DNA from: Bathymodiolus brooksi
Taxonomy: Eukaryota; Mollusca; Bivalvia; Mytilida; Modiolidae
Length of the DNA: 64,000 bases
Direction of reading: 5' to 3'
NCBI GenBank assembly: GCA_963680875.1
Contig: OY804580.1
Location: 99,734,000-99,797,999, forward strand
Of the stretch, positions 11,801-24,150 are shown piece by piece. The position numbers were made by a program, and so were the translations under genes. The first letter of the stretch is position 1. Every line of letters begins with the position of its first letter. Below the pieces are notes generated by a model. The model ran no database searches. It had not been told where the DNA came from and was given only the letters and a program-made list of their open reading frames with translations.

Positions 11801-14800
11801 GATAGGAGTCGTGACGTTTTCGATGAAAATAAGCTACCTTACATCTGTTCAATATTGCCCATGAAAATTAGCTACCTGACTTTCCTTCATTGCATGGGAT
11901 AGGAGTCATGACGTTTTCCATGAAAATAAGCTACCTTACATCTGTTCAATGTATGACACAGGTTTCAAAGTGCTATCCATGAAAATAAACTACCTTGCAC
12001 CATTCAAACATAAGCATAAGCATCAGAAGTTTGTCCATGAAAATTAGCTACCTGACATTCCTTCATTGCATGGGATAGGAGTCATGATGTTTTCCATGAA
12101 AATAAGCTACCTTACATTTGTTCAATGTATGACACGGGTTTCAAAGTGTTATTGATGAAAATAAACTACCTTGCACCGTTCAAGCATTAGCATAAGCATC
12201 AGAAGTTTGCTCATGAAAATTAGCTACCTGACATTCCTTCATTGCATGGGATAGAGTCATGACGTTTTCGATGAAAATAAGCTACCTTACATCTGTTCAA
12301 TATTGCCCATAAAAATTAGCTACCTGACGTTCATTCATTGCATGGGATAGGAGTCATGACGTTTTCCATGAAAATAAGCTACCTTACATCTATTCAATGT
12401 ATGACACGGGTTTCAAAGTGTTATCCATGAAAATAAACTACCTTGCACCATTCAAAAATAAGCATAAGAATGAGAAGTTTGCCATGAAAATTAGCTACCT
12501 GACATTCCTTCATTGCATGGGATAGGAGTCATGACGTTTTCCATGAAAATAAGCTACCTTACATCTATTCAATGTATGACACGGGTTTCAAAGTGTTATC
12601 CATGAAAATAAACTACCTTGCACCATTCAAAAATAAGCATAAGCATCAGAAGTTTGCACATGAAAATTAGCTACCTGACATTCCTTCATTGCAAGGGATA
12701 GGAGTCATGATGTTTTCCATGAAAATAAGCTACCTTACATCTGTTCAATGTATGACACAGGTTTCAAAGTGCTATCCATGAAAATAAACTACCTTGCACC
12801 ATTCAAACATAAGCATAAGCATCAGAAGTTTGTCCATAAAAAAATTAGCTACCTGACATTCCTTCATTGTATTGGATAGGAGTCATGATGTTTTCCATGA
12901 AAATAAGCTACCTTACATCTGTTCAATGTATGACACAGGTTTCAAAGTGCTATCCATGAAAATAAACTACCTTGCACCATTCAAACATAAGCATAAGCAT
13001 CAGAAGTTTGTCCATGAAAATTAGCTACCTGACATTCCTTCATTGCATGGGATAGGAGTCATGACGTTTTCCATGAAATTAAGCTACCTTACATCTGTTC
13101 AATGTATGACACAGGTTTCAAAGTGCTATCCATGAAAATAAACTACCTTGCAACATTCAAACATAAGCATAAGCATCAGAAGTTTGTCCATGAAAATTAG
13201 CTACCTGACATTCCTTCATTGCATGGGATAGGAGTCGTGACGTTTTCGATGAAAATAAGCTACCTTACATCTGTTCAATATTGCCCATGAAAATTAGTTA
13301 CCTGACTTTCCTTCATTGAAAGAGATAGGAGTCATGACGTTTTCCATGAAAATAAGCTACCTTACATCTATTCAATGTATGACACAGGTTTCAAAGTGTT
13401 ATCCATGAAAATAAACTACCTTGCACCAATCAAACATAAGCATCAGCATCAGAGGTTTTCCCATGAAAATTAGCTACCTGACATTCCTTCATTGCATGGG
13501 ATAGGAGTCATGACATTTTCCATGAAAATAAGCTACCTGACATCTGATCAATGTATGACACGGGTTTCAAAGTGTTATCCATGAAAATAAACTACCTTGC
13601 ACCATTCAAAAACAAGCATAAGAATCAGAAGTTTGCTCATGAAAATTATACCTACCTGACATTTCTTCATTGCATGGTATAGGAGTCATGATGTTTTCCA
13701 TAAAAATAAGCCACCTTACATCTGTTCAATGTATGACACAGGTTTCATAGTGCTATCCATGAAAATAAACTACCTTGCACCATTCAAACTTAAGCATAAG
13801 CATCAGAAATTTGTCCATGAAAATTAGCTACCTGACATTCCTTCATTGCATGGGATAGGAGTCATGATGTTTTCCATGAAAATAAGCTACCTTACATCTG
13901 TTCAATGTATGACACAGGTTTCAAAGTGCTATCCATGAAAATAAACTACCTTGCACCATTCAAACAAGCATAAGCATCAGAAGTTTGTCCATGAAAATTA
14001 GCAACCTGACATTCCTTCATTGCATGGGATAGGAGTCGTGACGTTTTCGATGAAAATAAGCCACCTTACATCTGTTCAATATTGCCCATGAAAATTAGCT
14101 ACCTGACTTTCCTTCATTGCATGGGATAGGAGTCATGACGTTTTCCATGAAAATAAGCTACCTTACATCTGTTCAATGTATGACACAGGTTTCAAAGTGC
14201 TATCCATGAAAATAAACTACCTTGCACCATTCAAACATAAGCATAAGCATCAGAAGTTTGTCCATGAAAATTAGCTACCTGACATTCCTTCATTGCATGG
14301 GATAGGAGTCATGATGTTTTCCATGAAAATAAGCTACCTTACATTTGTTCAATGTATGACACGGGTTTCAAAGTGTTATTGATGAAAATAAACTACCTTG
14401 CACCGTTCAAGCATTAGCATAAGCATCAGAAGTTTGCTCATGAAAATTAGCTACCTGACATTCCTTCATTGCATGGGATAGGAGTCATGACGTTTTCGAT
14501 GAAAATAAGCTACCTTACATCTGTTCAATATTGCCCATGAAAATTAGCTACCTGACGTTCATTCATTGCATGGGATAGGAGTCATGACGTTTTCCATGAA
14601 AATAAGCTACCTTACATCTATTCAATGTATGACACGGGTTTCAAAGTGTTATCCATGAAAATAAACTACCTTGCACCATTCAAAAATAAGCATAAGAATG
14701 AGAAGTTTGCCATGAAAATTAGCTACCTGACATTCCTTCATTGCATGGGATAGGAGTCATGACGTTTTCCATGAAAATAAGCTACCTTACATCTATTCAA

Positions 14801-17800
14801 TGTATGACACGGGTTTCAAAGTGTTATCCATGAAAATAAACTACCTTGCACCATTCAAAAATAAGCATAAGCATCAGAAGTTTGCACATGAAAATTAGCT
14901 ACCTGACATTCCTTCATTGCATGGGATAGGAGTCATGATGTTTTCCATGAAAATAAGCTACCTTACATCTGTTCAATGTATGACACAGGTTTCAAAGTGC
15001 TATCCATGAAAATAAACTACCTTGCACCATTCAAACATAAGCATAAGCATCAGAAGTTTGTCCATAAAAAAATTAGCTACCTGACATTCCTTCATTGTAT
15101 TGGATAGGAGTCATGATGTTTTCCATGAAAATAAGCTACCTTACATCTGTTCAATGTATGACACAGGTTTCAAAGTGCTATCCATGAAAATAAACTACCT
15201 TGCACCATTCAAACATAAGCATAAGCATCAGAAGTTTGTCCATGAAAATTAGCTACCTGACATTCCTTCATTGCATGGGATAGGAGTCATGACGTTTTCC
15301 ATGAAATTAAGCTACCTTACATCTGTTCAATGTATGACACAGGTTTCAAAGTGCTATCCATGAAAATAAACTACCTTGCAACATTCAAACATAAGCATAA
15401 GCATCAGAAGTTTGTCCATGAAAATTAGCTACCTGACATTCCTTCATTGCATGGGATAGGAGTCATGACGTTTTCGATGAAAATAAGCTACCTTACATCT
15501 GTTCAATATTGCCCATGAAAATTAGTTACCTGACTTTCCTTCATTGAAAGAGATAGGAGTCATGACGTTTTCCATGAAAATAAGCTACCTTACATCTATT
15601 CAATGTATGACACAGGTTTCAAAGTGTTATCCATGAAAATAAACTACCTTGCACCAATCAAACATAAGCATCAGCATCAGAGGTTTTCCCATGAAAATTA
15701 GCTACCTGACATTCCTTCATTGCATGGGATAGGAGTCATGACATTTTCCATGAAAATAAGCTACCTGACATCTGATCAATGTATGACACGGGTTTCAAAG
15801 TGTTATCCATGAAAATAAACTACCTTGCACCATTCAAAAACAAGCATAAGAATCAGAAGTTTGCTCATGAAAATTATACCTACCTGACATTTCTTCATTG
15901 CATGGGATAGGAGTCATGATGTTTTCCATGAAAATAAGCTACCTTACATCTGTTCAATGTATGACACAGGTTTCATAGTGCTATCCATGAAAATAAACTA
16001 CCTTGCACCATTCAAACTTAAGCATAAGCATCAGAAATTTGTCCATGAAAATTAGCTACCTGACATTCCTTCATTGCATGGGATAGGAGTCATGATGTTT
16101 TCCATGAAAATAAGCTACCTTACATCTGTTCAATGTATGACACAGGTTTCAAAGTGCTATCCATGAAAATAAACTACCTTGCACCATTCAAACAAGCATA
16201 AGCATCAGAAGTTTGTCCATGAAAATTAGCAACCTGACATTCCTTCATTGCATGGGATAGGAGTCGTGACGTTTTCGATGAAAATAAGCTACCTTACATC
16301 TGTTCAATATTGCCCATGAAAATTAGCTACCTGACTTTCCTTCATTGCATGGGATAGGAGTCATGACGTTTTCCATGAAAATAAGCTACCTTACATCTGT
16401 TCAATGTATGACACAGGTTTCAAAGTGTTATCCATGAAAACAAACTACCTTCCACCATTCAAGCATAAGCATAAGCATCAGAAATTTGTCCATGAAAATT
16501 AGCTACCTGACATTCCTTCATTGCATGGGATAGGAGTCATGACGTTTTCCATGAAAATAAGCTACCTTACATCTGTTCAATTTATGACACGGGTTTCAAA
16601 AAAGTGTTATCCATGAAAATAAACTACCTTGCACCGTTCAAGCATAAGCATAAGCATCAGAAGTTTGCTCATGAAAATTAGCTACCTTACATTCCTTCAT
16701 TGCATGGGATAGGAGTCATGATGTTTTCCATGAAAATAAGCTACTTTACATCTGTTCAATATTGCCCATGAAAATTAGCTACCTGACGTTCATTCATTGC
16801 ATGGGATAGGAGTCATGACGTTTTCCATGAAAATAAGCTACCTTACATCTATTCAATGTATGACACGGGTTTCAAAGTGTTATCCATGAAAATAAACTAC
16901 CTTGCACCATTCAAAAATAAGCATAAGAATGAGAAGTTTGCCCATGAAAATTAGCTACCTGACATTCCTTCATTGCATGGGATAGGAGTCATGACGTTTT
17001 CCATGAAAATAAGCTACCTTACATCTGTTCAATGTATGACACAGGTCTCAAAGTGTCATCCATGAAAATAAACTATCTTGCACCATTCAAGCATAAGAAT
17101 AAGCATCAGAAATTTGCCCATGAAAATTAGCTGCCTGACATTCCTTCATTGCATGGGATAGGAGTCATGACGTTTTCCATGAGAATAAGCTATCTTACAT
17201 CTGTTCAATGTATGACACGGGTTTCAAAGTGTTATCCATGAAAATAAACTACCTTGCACCGTTAAAAGCATAAGCATAAGCATCAGAAGTTTGCTCATGA
17301 AAATTAGCTACCTGACATTCCTTCATTGCATGGGTTAGGAGTCATGATGTTTTCCATGAAAATAAGCTACCTTACATCTGTTCAATGTATGACACAGGTT
17401 TCAAAGTGCTATCCATGAAAATAAACTACCTTGCACCATTCAAACATAAGCATAAGCTTCAGAAGTTTGTCCATGAAAATTAGCTACCTGACATTCCTTT
17501 ATTGCATGGGATAGGAGTTATGATGTTTTCCATGACAATAAGCTACCTTACATCTGTTCAATGTATGACATAGGTTTCAAAGTGCTATCCATGAAAATAA
17601 ACTACCTTGCACCATTCAAACATAAGCATAAGCATCAGAAGTTTGTCCATGAAAATTAGCAACCTGACATTCCTTCATTGGATGGGATAGGAGTCGTGAC
17701 GTTTTCCATGGAAATAAGCTACCTTACATCTCTTCAATGTATGACACAGGTTTCAAAGTGTTTATTGAAGAAAATGAACTACCTTGAACCATTCAAACAA

Positions 17801-20800
17801 GCATAAGCATCAGAAGTTTGTCCATGAAAATTAGCAACCTGACATTCCTTCATTGGATGGGATAGGAGTCGTGACGTTTTCGATGAAAATAAGCTACCTT
17901 ACATCTATTCAATGTATGACACAGGTTTCAAAGTGTTATCCATGAAAATAAACTACCTTGCACCAAACAAACATAAGCATCAGCATCAGAGGTTTTCCCA
18001 TGAAAATTAGCTACCTGACATTCCTTCATTGCATGGGATAGGAGTCATGACGCTTTCCATGAAAATAAGCTACCTTACATCTGTTCAATGTATGACACAG
18101 GTTTGAAAGTGTTATCCATGAAAATAAACCACCTTGCACCATTCAAGCATATGCATAAGCATCAGAAGTTTGCCAATGAAAATTAGCTACCTGACATTCC
18201 TTCATTGCATGGGATAGGAGTCATGACATTTTCCATGAAAATAAGCTACCTTACATCTGTTCAATGTATGACACAGGTTTCAAAGTGCTATCCATGAAAA
18301 TAAACTACCTTGCACCATTCAAACATAAGCATAAGCATCAGAAATTTGTCCATGAAAATTAGCTACCTGACATTCCTTCATTGCATGGGATAGGAGTCCT
18401 GATGTTTTCCATGAAAATAAGCTACCTTACATCTGTTCAATGTATGACACAGGTTTCAAAGTGCTATCCATGAAAATAAACCACCTTGCACCATTCAAAC
18501 ATAAGCATAAGCATCAGAAGCTTGTCCATGACAATTAGCTACCTGACATTCCTTCATTGCATGGGATAGGAGTCATGAAGTTTTCCATGAAAATAAGCTA
18601 CCTTACATCTCTTCAATGTATGACACAGGTTTCAAAGTGTTTATTGATGAAAATGAACTACCTTGCACCATTCAAACATAAGCATAAGCATCAGAAATTT
18701 GCTCATAAAAATTAGCTACCTGACATTCCTTCATTGCATGGGATAGGAGTCATGATGTTTTCCTTGAAAATAAGCCACCTGGCATCTATTCAATGTATGA
18801 CACGGGTTTAAAAGTGTTATCCATGAAAATAAACTACCTTGCACCATTCAAAAATAAGCATAAGCATCAGAAGTTTGCACATGAAAATTAGCTACCTGAC
18901 ATTCCTTCATTGCATGGGTTAGAAGTCATGATGTTTTCCATGAAAATAAGCTAACTTACATCTGTTCAATGTATGATACAGGTTTCAAAGTGCTATCCAT
19001 TAAAATAAACTACCTTGCACCATTCAAACATAAGCATAAGCATCAGAATATTGTCCATGAAAATTAGCTACCTGACATTCCTTCATTGCATGGGATAGGA
19101 GTCATGATGTTTTCCATGAAAATAAGCTACCTTACATCTGTTCAATGTATGACACAGGTTTCAAAGTGCTATCCATGAAAATAAACTACCTTGCACCATT
19201 CAAACATAAGCATAAGCATCAGAAGTTTGTCCATAAAAAAATTAGCTACCTGACATTCCTTCATTGTATTGGATAGGAGTCATGACGTTTTCCATGAAAA
19301 TAAGCTACCTTACATCTGTTCAATGTATGACACAGGTTTCAAAGTGCTATCCATGAAAATAAACTACCTTGCACCATTCAAACATAAGCATAAGCATCAG
19401 AAGTTTGTCCATGAAAATTAGATACCTGACATTCCTTCATTGCATGGGATAGGAGTCATGATGTTTTCCATGAAAATAAGCTACCTTACATCTGTTCAAT
19501 GTATGACACGGGTTTCAAAGTGTTATCCATGAAAATAAACTACCTTGCACCGTTCAAGCATTAGCATAAGCATCAGAAGTTTGCTCATGAAAATTAGCTA
19601 CCTGACATTCCTTCATTGCATGGATAGGAGTCATGATGTTTTCCATGAAAATAAGCTACCTTACATCTGTTCAATATTGCCCATGAAAATTAGCTACCTG
19701 ACTTTCCTTCATTGCATGGGATAGGAGTCATGACGTTTTCCATGAAAATAAACTACCTTACATCTATTCAATGTATGACACGGGTTTCAAAGTGTTATCC
19801 ATGAAAATAAACTACCTTGCACCATTCAAAAATAAGCATAAGAATCAGAAGTTTGCCCATGAAAATTAGCTACCTGACATTCCTTCATTGCATGGGATAG
19901 GAGTCATGACGTTTTCCATGAAAATAAGCTACCTTACATCTGTTCAATGTATGACACAGGTCTCAAAGTGTCATCCATGAAAATAAACTACCTTGCACCA
20001 TTCAAGCATAAGCATAAGCATCAGAAATTTGCCCATGAAAATTAGCTGCCTGACATTCCTTCATTGCATGGGATAGGAGTCATGACGTTTTCGATGAGAA
20101 TAAGCTACCTTACATCTGTTCAATGTATGACACGGTTTTCAAAGTGTTATCCATGAAAATAAACTACCTTGCACCGTTAAGAGCATAAGCATAAGCATCA
20201 GAAGTTTGCCCATGAAAATTAGCTACCTGACATTCCTTCATTGCATTGGTTAGGAGTCATGATGTTTTCCATGAAAATAAGCTACCTTACATCTGTTCAA
20301 TATTGCCCTTGAAATTTAGCTACCTGACTTTCCTTCATTGCATGGGATAGGAGTCATGACGTTTTCCATGAAAATAAGCTTTTTCCATGAAAATAAGCTA
20401 CCTTACATCTATTCAATGTATGACACAGGTTTCAAAGTGTTATCCATGAAAATAAACTACCTTGCACCAATGAAGCATAAGCATTAGCATCAGAAATTTG
20501 CCCATGAAAATTAGCAACCTGACATTCCTACATTGCATGGGATAGGAGTCATGACGTTTTCCATGACAATAAGCTACCTTACATCTGTTCAATGTATGAC
20601 ACAGGTTTCAAAGTGTTATCCATGAAAATAAACTACCTTGCACCATTCAAGCATAAGCATAAGCATCAGAAATTTGCCCATGAAAACTAGCTACCTGACA
20701 TTCCTTCATTGCATGGGATAGGAGTCATGGCGCTTTCCATGAAAATAAACTACCTTACATCTGTTCAATGTAAGACACAGGTTTCAAAGTGTTTATCGAT

Positions 20801-20984
20801 GAAAATAAACTAAAAGGCACCATTCAAACATAAGCATAAGCATCAGAAGTTTGCCATTAAAATTAGCAACCTGACATTCCTTCATTGCATGGGATAGGAG
20901 TCATGACGTTTTCCATGAAAATAATTACCTTACATCTGTTCAATGTATCACACAGGTTTCAAAGTGTTATCCATGAAAATAAAC
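8829..20984 (+). repeat. Giant three-monomer satellite array, ~12.2 kb
   Basis: The array is built from three ~57-60-bp monomers that share the core CCATGAAAATNANCTACCT. Type A continues GACATTCCTTCATTGCATGG. Type B continues TACATCTGTTCAATGTATGA. Type C continues TGCACCATTCAAACATAAGC. In order A-B-C they form a trimer of 176 bp; the type C CCTTGCACC site recurs at 10391, 10567, 10743 and 10919. Roughly 70 trimers, or about 200 monomers, are present. Many have a shortened B variant (TTCAATATTGCCC) joined straight to A. Left-edge units (8829-9100) are the most divergent. No reading frame of 60 codons exists on either strand from about 8318 to 21316. It looks like a non-coding satellite of unknown family. 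Confidence 0.95.
10970..16990 (+). repeat. 2,228-bp higher-order repeat inside the satellite, ~2.7 copies
   Basis: Variant phrases recur at a constant spacing far longer than the trimer. TTAGTTACCTGACTTTCC is seen near 11052, 13280 and 15508. CATGAAAATTATACC is at 11411, 13638 and 15866. AGCAACCTGACATTCC is near 11774, 14003 and 16230. TGACGTTCATTCATTGC is near 12327, 14554 and 16785. The first two copies are almost identical. The third starts to diverge after about 16990, where segments resembling 9531-9790 appear instead. The block arose by recent segmental amplification of about 12-13 trimers. Confidence 0.9.
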
Positions 20985-22010
20985 TGGTTGGTTGATTTCT
21001 AAAAATCTAAAATTGTTTGGCAAAATGAACCGAAACTTGGTAGGTAGCATCTATGGAAGGTCCTGTATAATGATTGCTCATTTCGTACTGATCCATTAAC
21101 AAACATGGCCGCCACAGGATCAGCCCACTGAGCCTCTGATTTATGCATGTGTCCTCTCTATCTCTCGTGTTTTATTAGCTCACCTTGCCAGCCAAAGGCA
21201 ATGTGAGCTTTTGCCATCACTTGGCGTCTGTCGTTCGTGAACTTTTTAATCTTTTTCACTGAAACCCCTCAGTCAAATGAACTGAAACTTGGTAGGAAGC
21301 ATCTATGGAAGATCCTCTATAAATATTTCTCTTTTCGTTCCGATCCATTTACAAACATGGCCGCCACAGGCAATTCTTGTTTCTGATTTGCTGATTTTTT
21401 TTTAATTTTCTTCTCTGCAACCGTTTTGCCAAATGAACCGAAACTTGATAGGAAACATCCATGGGCGGTCCTCTGTAAAGTTTGCTCATTTCGTCCCGGT
21501 CCATTAACAAACTTTGCCGCCACAGGCAATTCATATTTCTGATTGGTCGATTTCTAAAAATCTTCTCCTCTGAAACCGCTTTGCCAAATGATCCAAAACT
21601 TGGTAGGAAGCAGCTATGGAAGGTCCTCTATATGAATGGATCATTCCGTTTTGTTCCGTTAACAAACATGGCCACCATAGGCAATTCTTTTTTCTTTTTG
21701 GTCGATTTCTAAAGTTGCTGTTCCTCTGAAACCGCTGCGCCAAATGATATGAAACTTGGTAGGAAGCATCTATTGAAAGTCCTCTATATAGAGTGTGCTC
21801 ATTTCGTTTTGATCCATTAACAAACATGGCCGCACAGGCAATTCTTGTTTCAGATTGGTCGATTTCTAACAAATCTTCTTTTCTGAAACTACTTTGCCAA
21901 ATGAACCGAAATTTGGTGGGAAGCACCTATAGAATATTCGGTATTAAGTTTCCTCAGAGCAGAATGAAAGGTGAGCGACACAGGCTCAGCCCACTGAACC
22001 TCTAGTCTAT
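20985..22010 (-). repeat. Tandem ~154-bp family, right arm copy
   Basis: About six units recur with ACATGGCCGCC-like blocks near 21103, 21357, 21512, 21666 and 21824. They are on the strand opposite to the left block. CAGCCCACTGAGCCTCT-like ends occur at both about 21120 and 21988. Within it, 21180-21250 carries AGCTCACCTTGCCAGCC and GTGAGCTTTTGCCATCACTT, a phrase I recognise as a common repeat opening in molluscan and other marine invertebrate genomes. The satellite joins this block with no spacer. Confidence 0.8.
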
Positions 22011-22140
22011 ATATCGTATTGTATTATGTTAATGTTCCACCATACCGTTCTGAGTTTTTCAATAAAATCTTTAAGAATTAACTTGTGTTAAGATACTTTG
22101 TGTGTGAGATATTATCATGAATGGCTGCTATTTAATTATT

Positions 22141-22304
22141 ATTTGATTTTATATTGATTTTTGGGGGGCTTAACGCCACTTTCAGCAATATTTCAGCTAT
22201 ATCATGGCGACCAGTTTTAGTGGTGGAAGAAGCCGGAGTGCCCGAAGAGAACCACCGACCATGGGCAAGCAACTTGTAAACTTTATCACTTGCGGTTGTG
22301 AGTC
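22141..22304 (-). mobile_element. 5'-truncated SINE inserted only in the right arm
   Basis: The 164-bp insert is flanked by a perfect 12-bp target duplication, TATTTAATTATT, at 22129-22140 and 22305-22316. The corresponding place in the left arm (about 6327-6345) has a single copy and no insert. The insert reads on the minus strand. It begins within the body (TGATAAAGTTTACAAGTTGC), passes ACCACTAAAACTGG and ends GTGGCGTTAAGCCCC followed by an A-rich tail. This is the same 3' module as the SINEs at 31053-31288 and 55404-55630. The tRNA head is missing. Confidence 0.85.
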
Positions 22305-23279
22305 TATTTAATTATTAAATTGACAAGTATGTCTGATAAAACTATCTGTACTTACAAAACATACCACCATGATGCAAAATATTTATTTGAGCTATATGAA
22401 ATGACATTACAGACATTTTCATGTGTTGTACCAGCGTCTGACAATCTACTTTCGTCAAGGCTGAGTACATCATCCAAGTGATGACCAGTGCAGTGAAAAA
22501 TAAATGTGGTGTAGGCAGTTCGTTAAGTTTCTCTCCCATCAAAGCCCCGATTCAATACAGACGCAAACCTCTAAACATTTATTGATAAAGAATAGAGATA
22601 CATACGAAATTAGGATGCAGGCGCTAAAACTACTATATCTATCTTTGAGCTGAAATGGTGGTTTTTGCTTTAAATTTACAAATTATAAATCTAGAGTAAT
22701 ATATCGTAATATACAGTGTTCTGTGGGAATACTCCTAAAGTACTACTGTTATTCCAAGATGTATAAATGTGTAGGCCCTTCTGAAGTTATATCCTCAAAA
22801 CAGAAGAAAATCGAAATAAAAATAGAAATTAATATGCTATCAAAAACAAACAAATACAAAACAAAACAAACAAATAGTAAAAAAAATATAAAAAAGAAAG
22901 AAAAAAACCCCAACATAAATACAACTTTTATCGATCTGACTTAGTTCTGTACACATCATTTTCATAAGAGATGCAGGTAACTAATTTACCTGGAAATTTT
23001 ACATACATTTTGTATACATGTATATCATATTAAACAATGAGTGTATCTTGTTTTGAAAGAAAACATTCTGATAGCTATATTGCTAAAAAGAGTTAATAAA
23101 AACGTAGATATCAAATTTAGCGCACATGAACGTTTCTGGAATAACCTTCATCAGGTAGCTCAAAATCGAAAGATTGGAAAGCCAAATAATTTAATAGTTT
23201 TGGGAGCACAAGATTTATGGGTATTGATGATATGTAGAAGTTTCTTTACACCTGGTAGAGATATTGGGAGTGCTATTTT

Positions 23280-23700
23280 TATGGTGTGGGTTTTGGTGCA
23301 GTCACGGATGTTGTCTTGTGATTCCACGGTGAATACGGACTGACACTGTTGGGGATGTTGGATTTTTGCTTTGTGTCAGCTGTGATCTGTCCATCGCTCC
23401 TCATTGGTGTGACACCTGTTTTTTCTGTACCTAAGGATTTTATATATAACAGCTTCTTGGGTTTAAATTGATTGCTGATGTTTTGGTCAGGGTAATTTAA
23501 AAGTAGATTCAGCATAATTTTTCCTGTATAAGACTTGTAAGCTGATCTTTGTTCTTTCATCACATGTTTCTAAAGAATTTGACCAAAATATAGTTTTTCT
23601 GGTACCCGATTCATGTCGAGCAACGATAAGAAACTTACAATATAAGCGCGGACGTCTAAAACGCTTAGAACGACGTCTGTTTCTGCTCTTTTTAGACAAT
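23280..23700 (-). pseudogene. LINE ORF2 fragment (right arm copy)
   Basis: This is the minus-strand duplicate of the fragment at 4979-5494. It encodes the same KKLLYIKSLGTEKTGVTPM segment and is preceded by the basic RNRRRSKRFRRPRLY stretch in an overlapping frame. A frame shift separates the basic stretch from the rest. Where the left copy continues to GVKKLLHN, this copy diverges near 23290-23300 (a small insertion around GTTTTGGTGCAGTCACGG), so the two copies have decayed independently since duplication. Confidence 0.65.
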
Positions 23701-23816
23701 TTGGCAGTTTTTGTTTTTTTTAGCTATAAGACATTGCAGAATAAACACAATAACGTACATTATCGGGAAATATAAAAACGGTACGTAACAGCTTTAATGA
23801 GTGAGTGAACGATTGT

Positions 23817-24150
23817 TGTTTAACGCCAACTCAGGAATTGTATCATGGCGAGAACAAGTTAATATGCAATGAGATGATGATGATGTCCGCTTTTTTCTAG
23901 ACCAACACGCTTAGTTGTTTTTTTAATAGTGTTAGCTAACTGAAACAACAGTCCGCGGATATACATGTCGCTCCACTCGGACACATTATCCTGATTCCGA
24001 GCCAACCAGTCTTTGTTCTTTCTCCTTAATACTGCGTGCTTTGCATTATAAGCAACATATACCCGTTTATAATCTTTGGTTTGACCCGATCGGGACTCAA
24101 ACCCACGATCTACCGCACTCGAAGCGAGCACGCTAACGATTACACTACCC
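23817..24150 (-). mobile_element. tRNA-derived SINE (right arm copy)
   Basis: This is the reverse-strand counterpart of the SINE at 4509-4881. A B-box-like GGTTTGAGTCC lies at 24092-24102 on the minus strand, the tRNA-like head extends to about 24150, and the 3' end GTTGGCGTTAAACAACAATC is near 23810-23835. It is inherited through the inverted duplication, not by a separate insertion. Confidence 0.8.

Noticed and set aside
8829..20984. CRISPR-like array
   Set aside because: Repeats and intervening parts are all related to each other; there are no unique spacers and the setting is eukaryotic.
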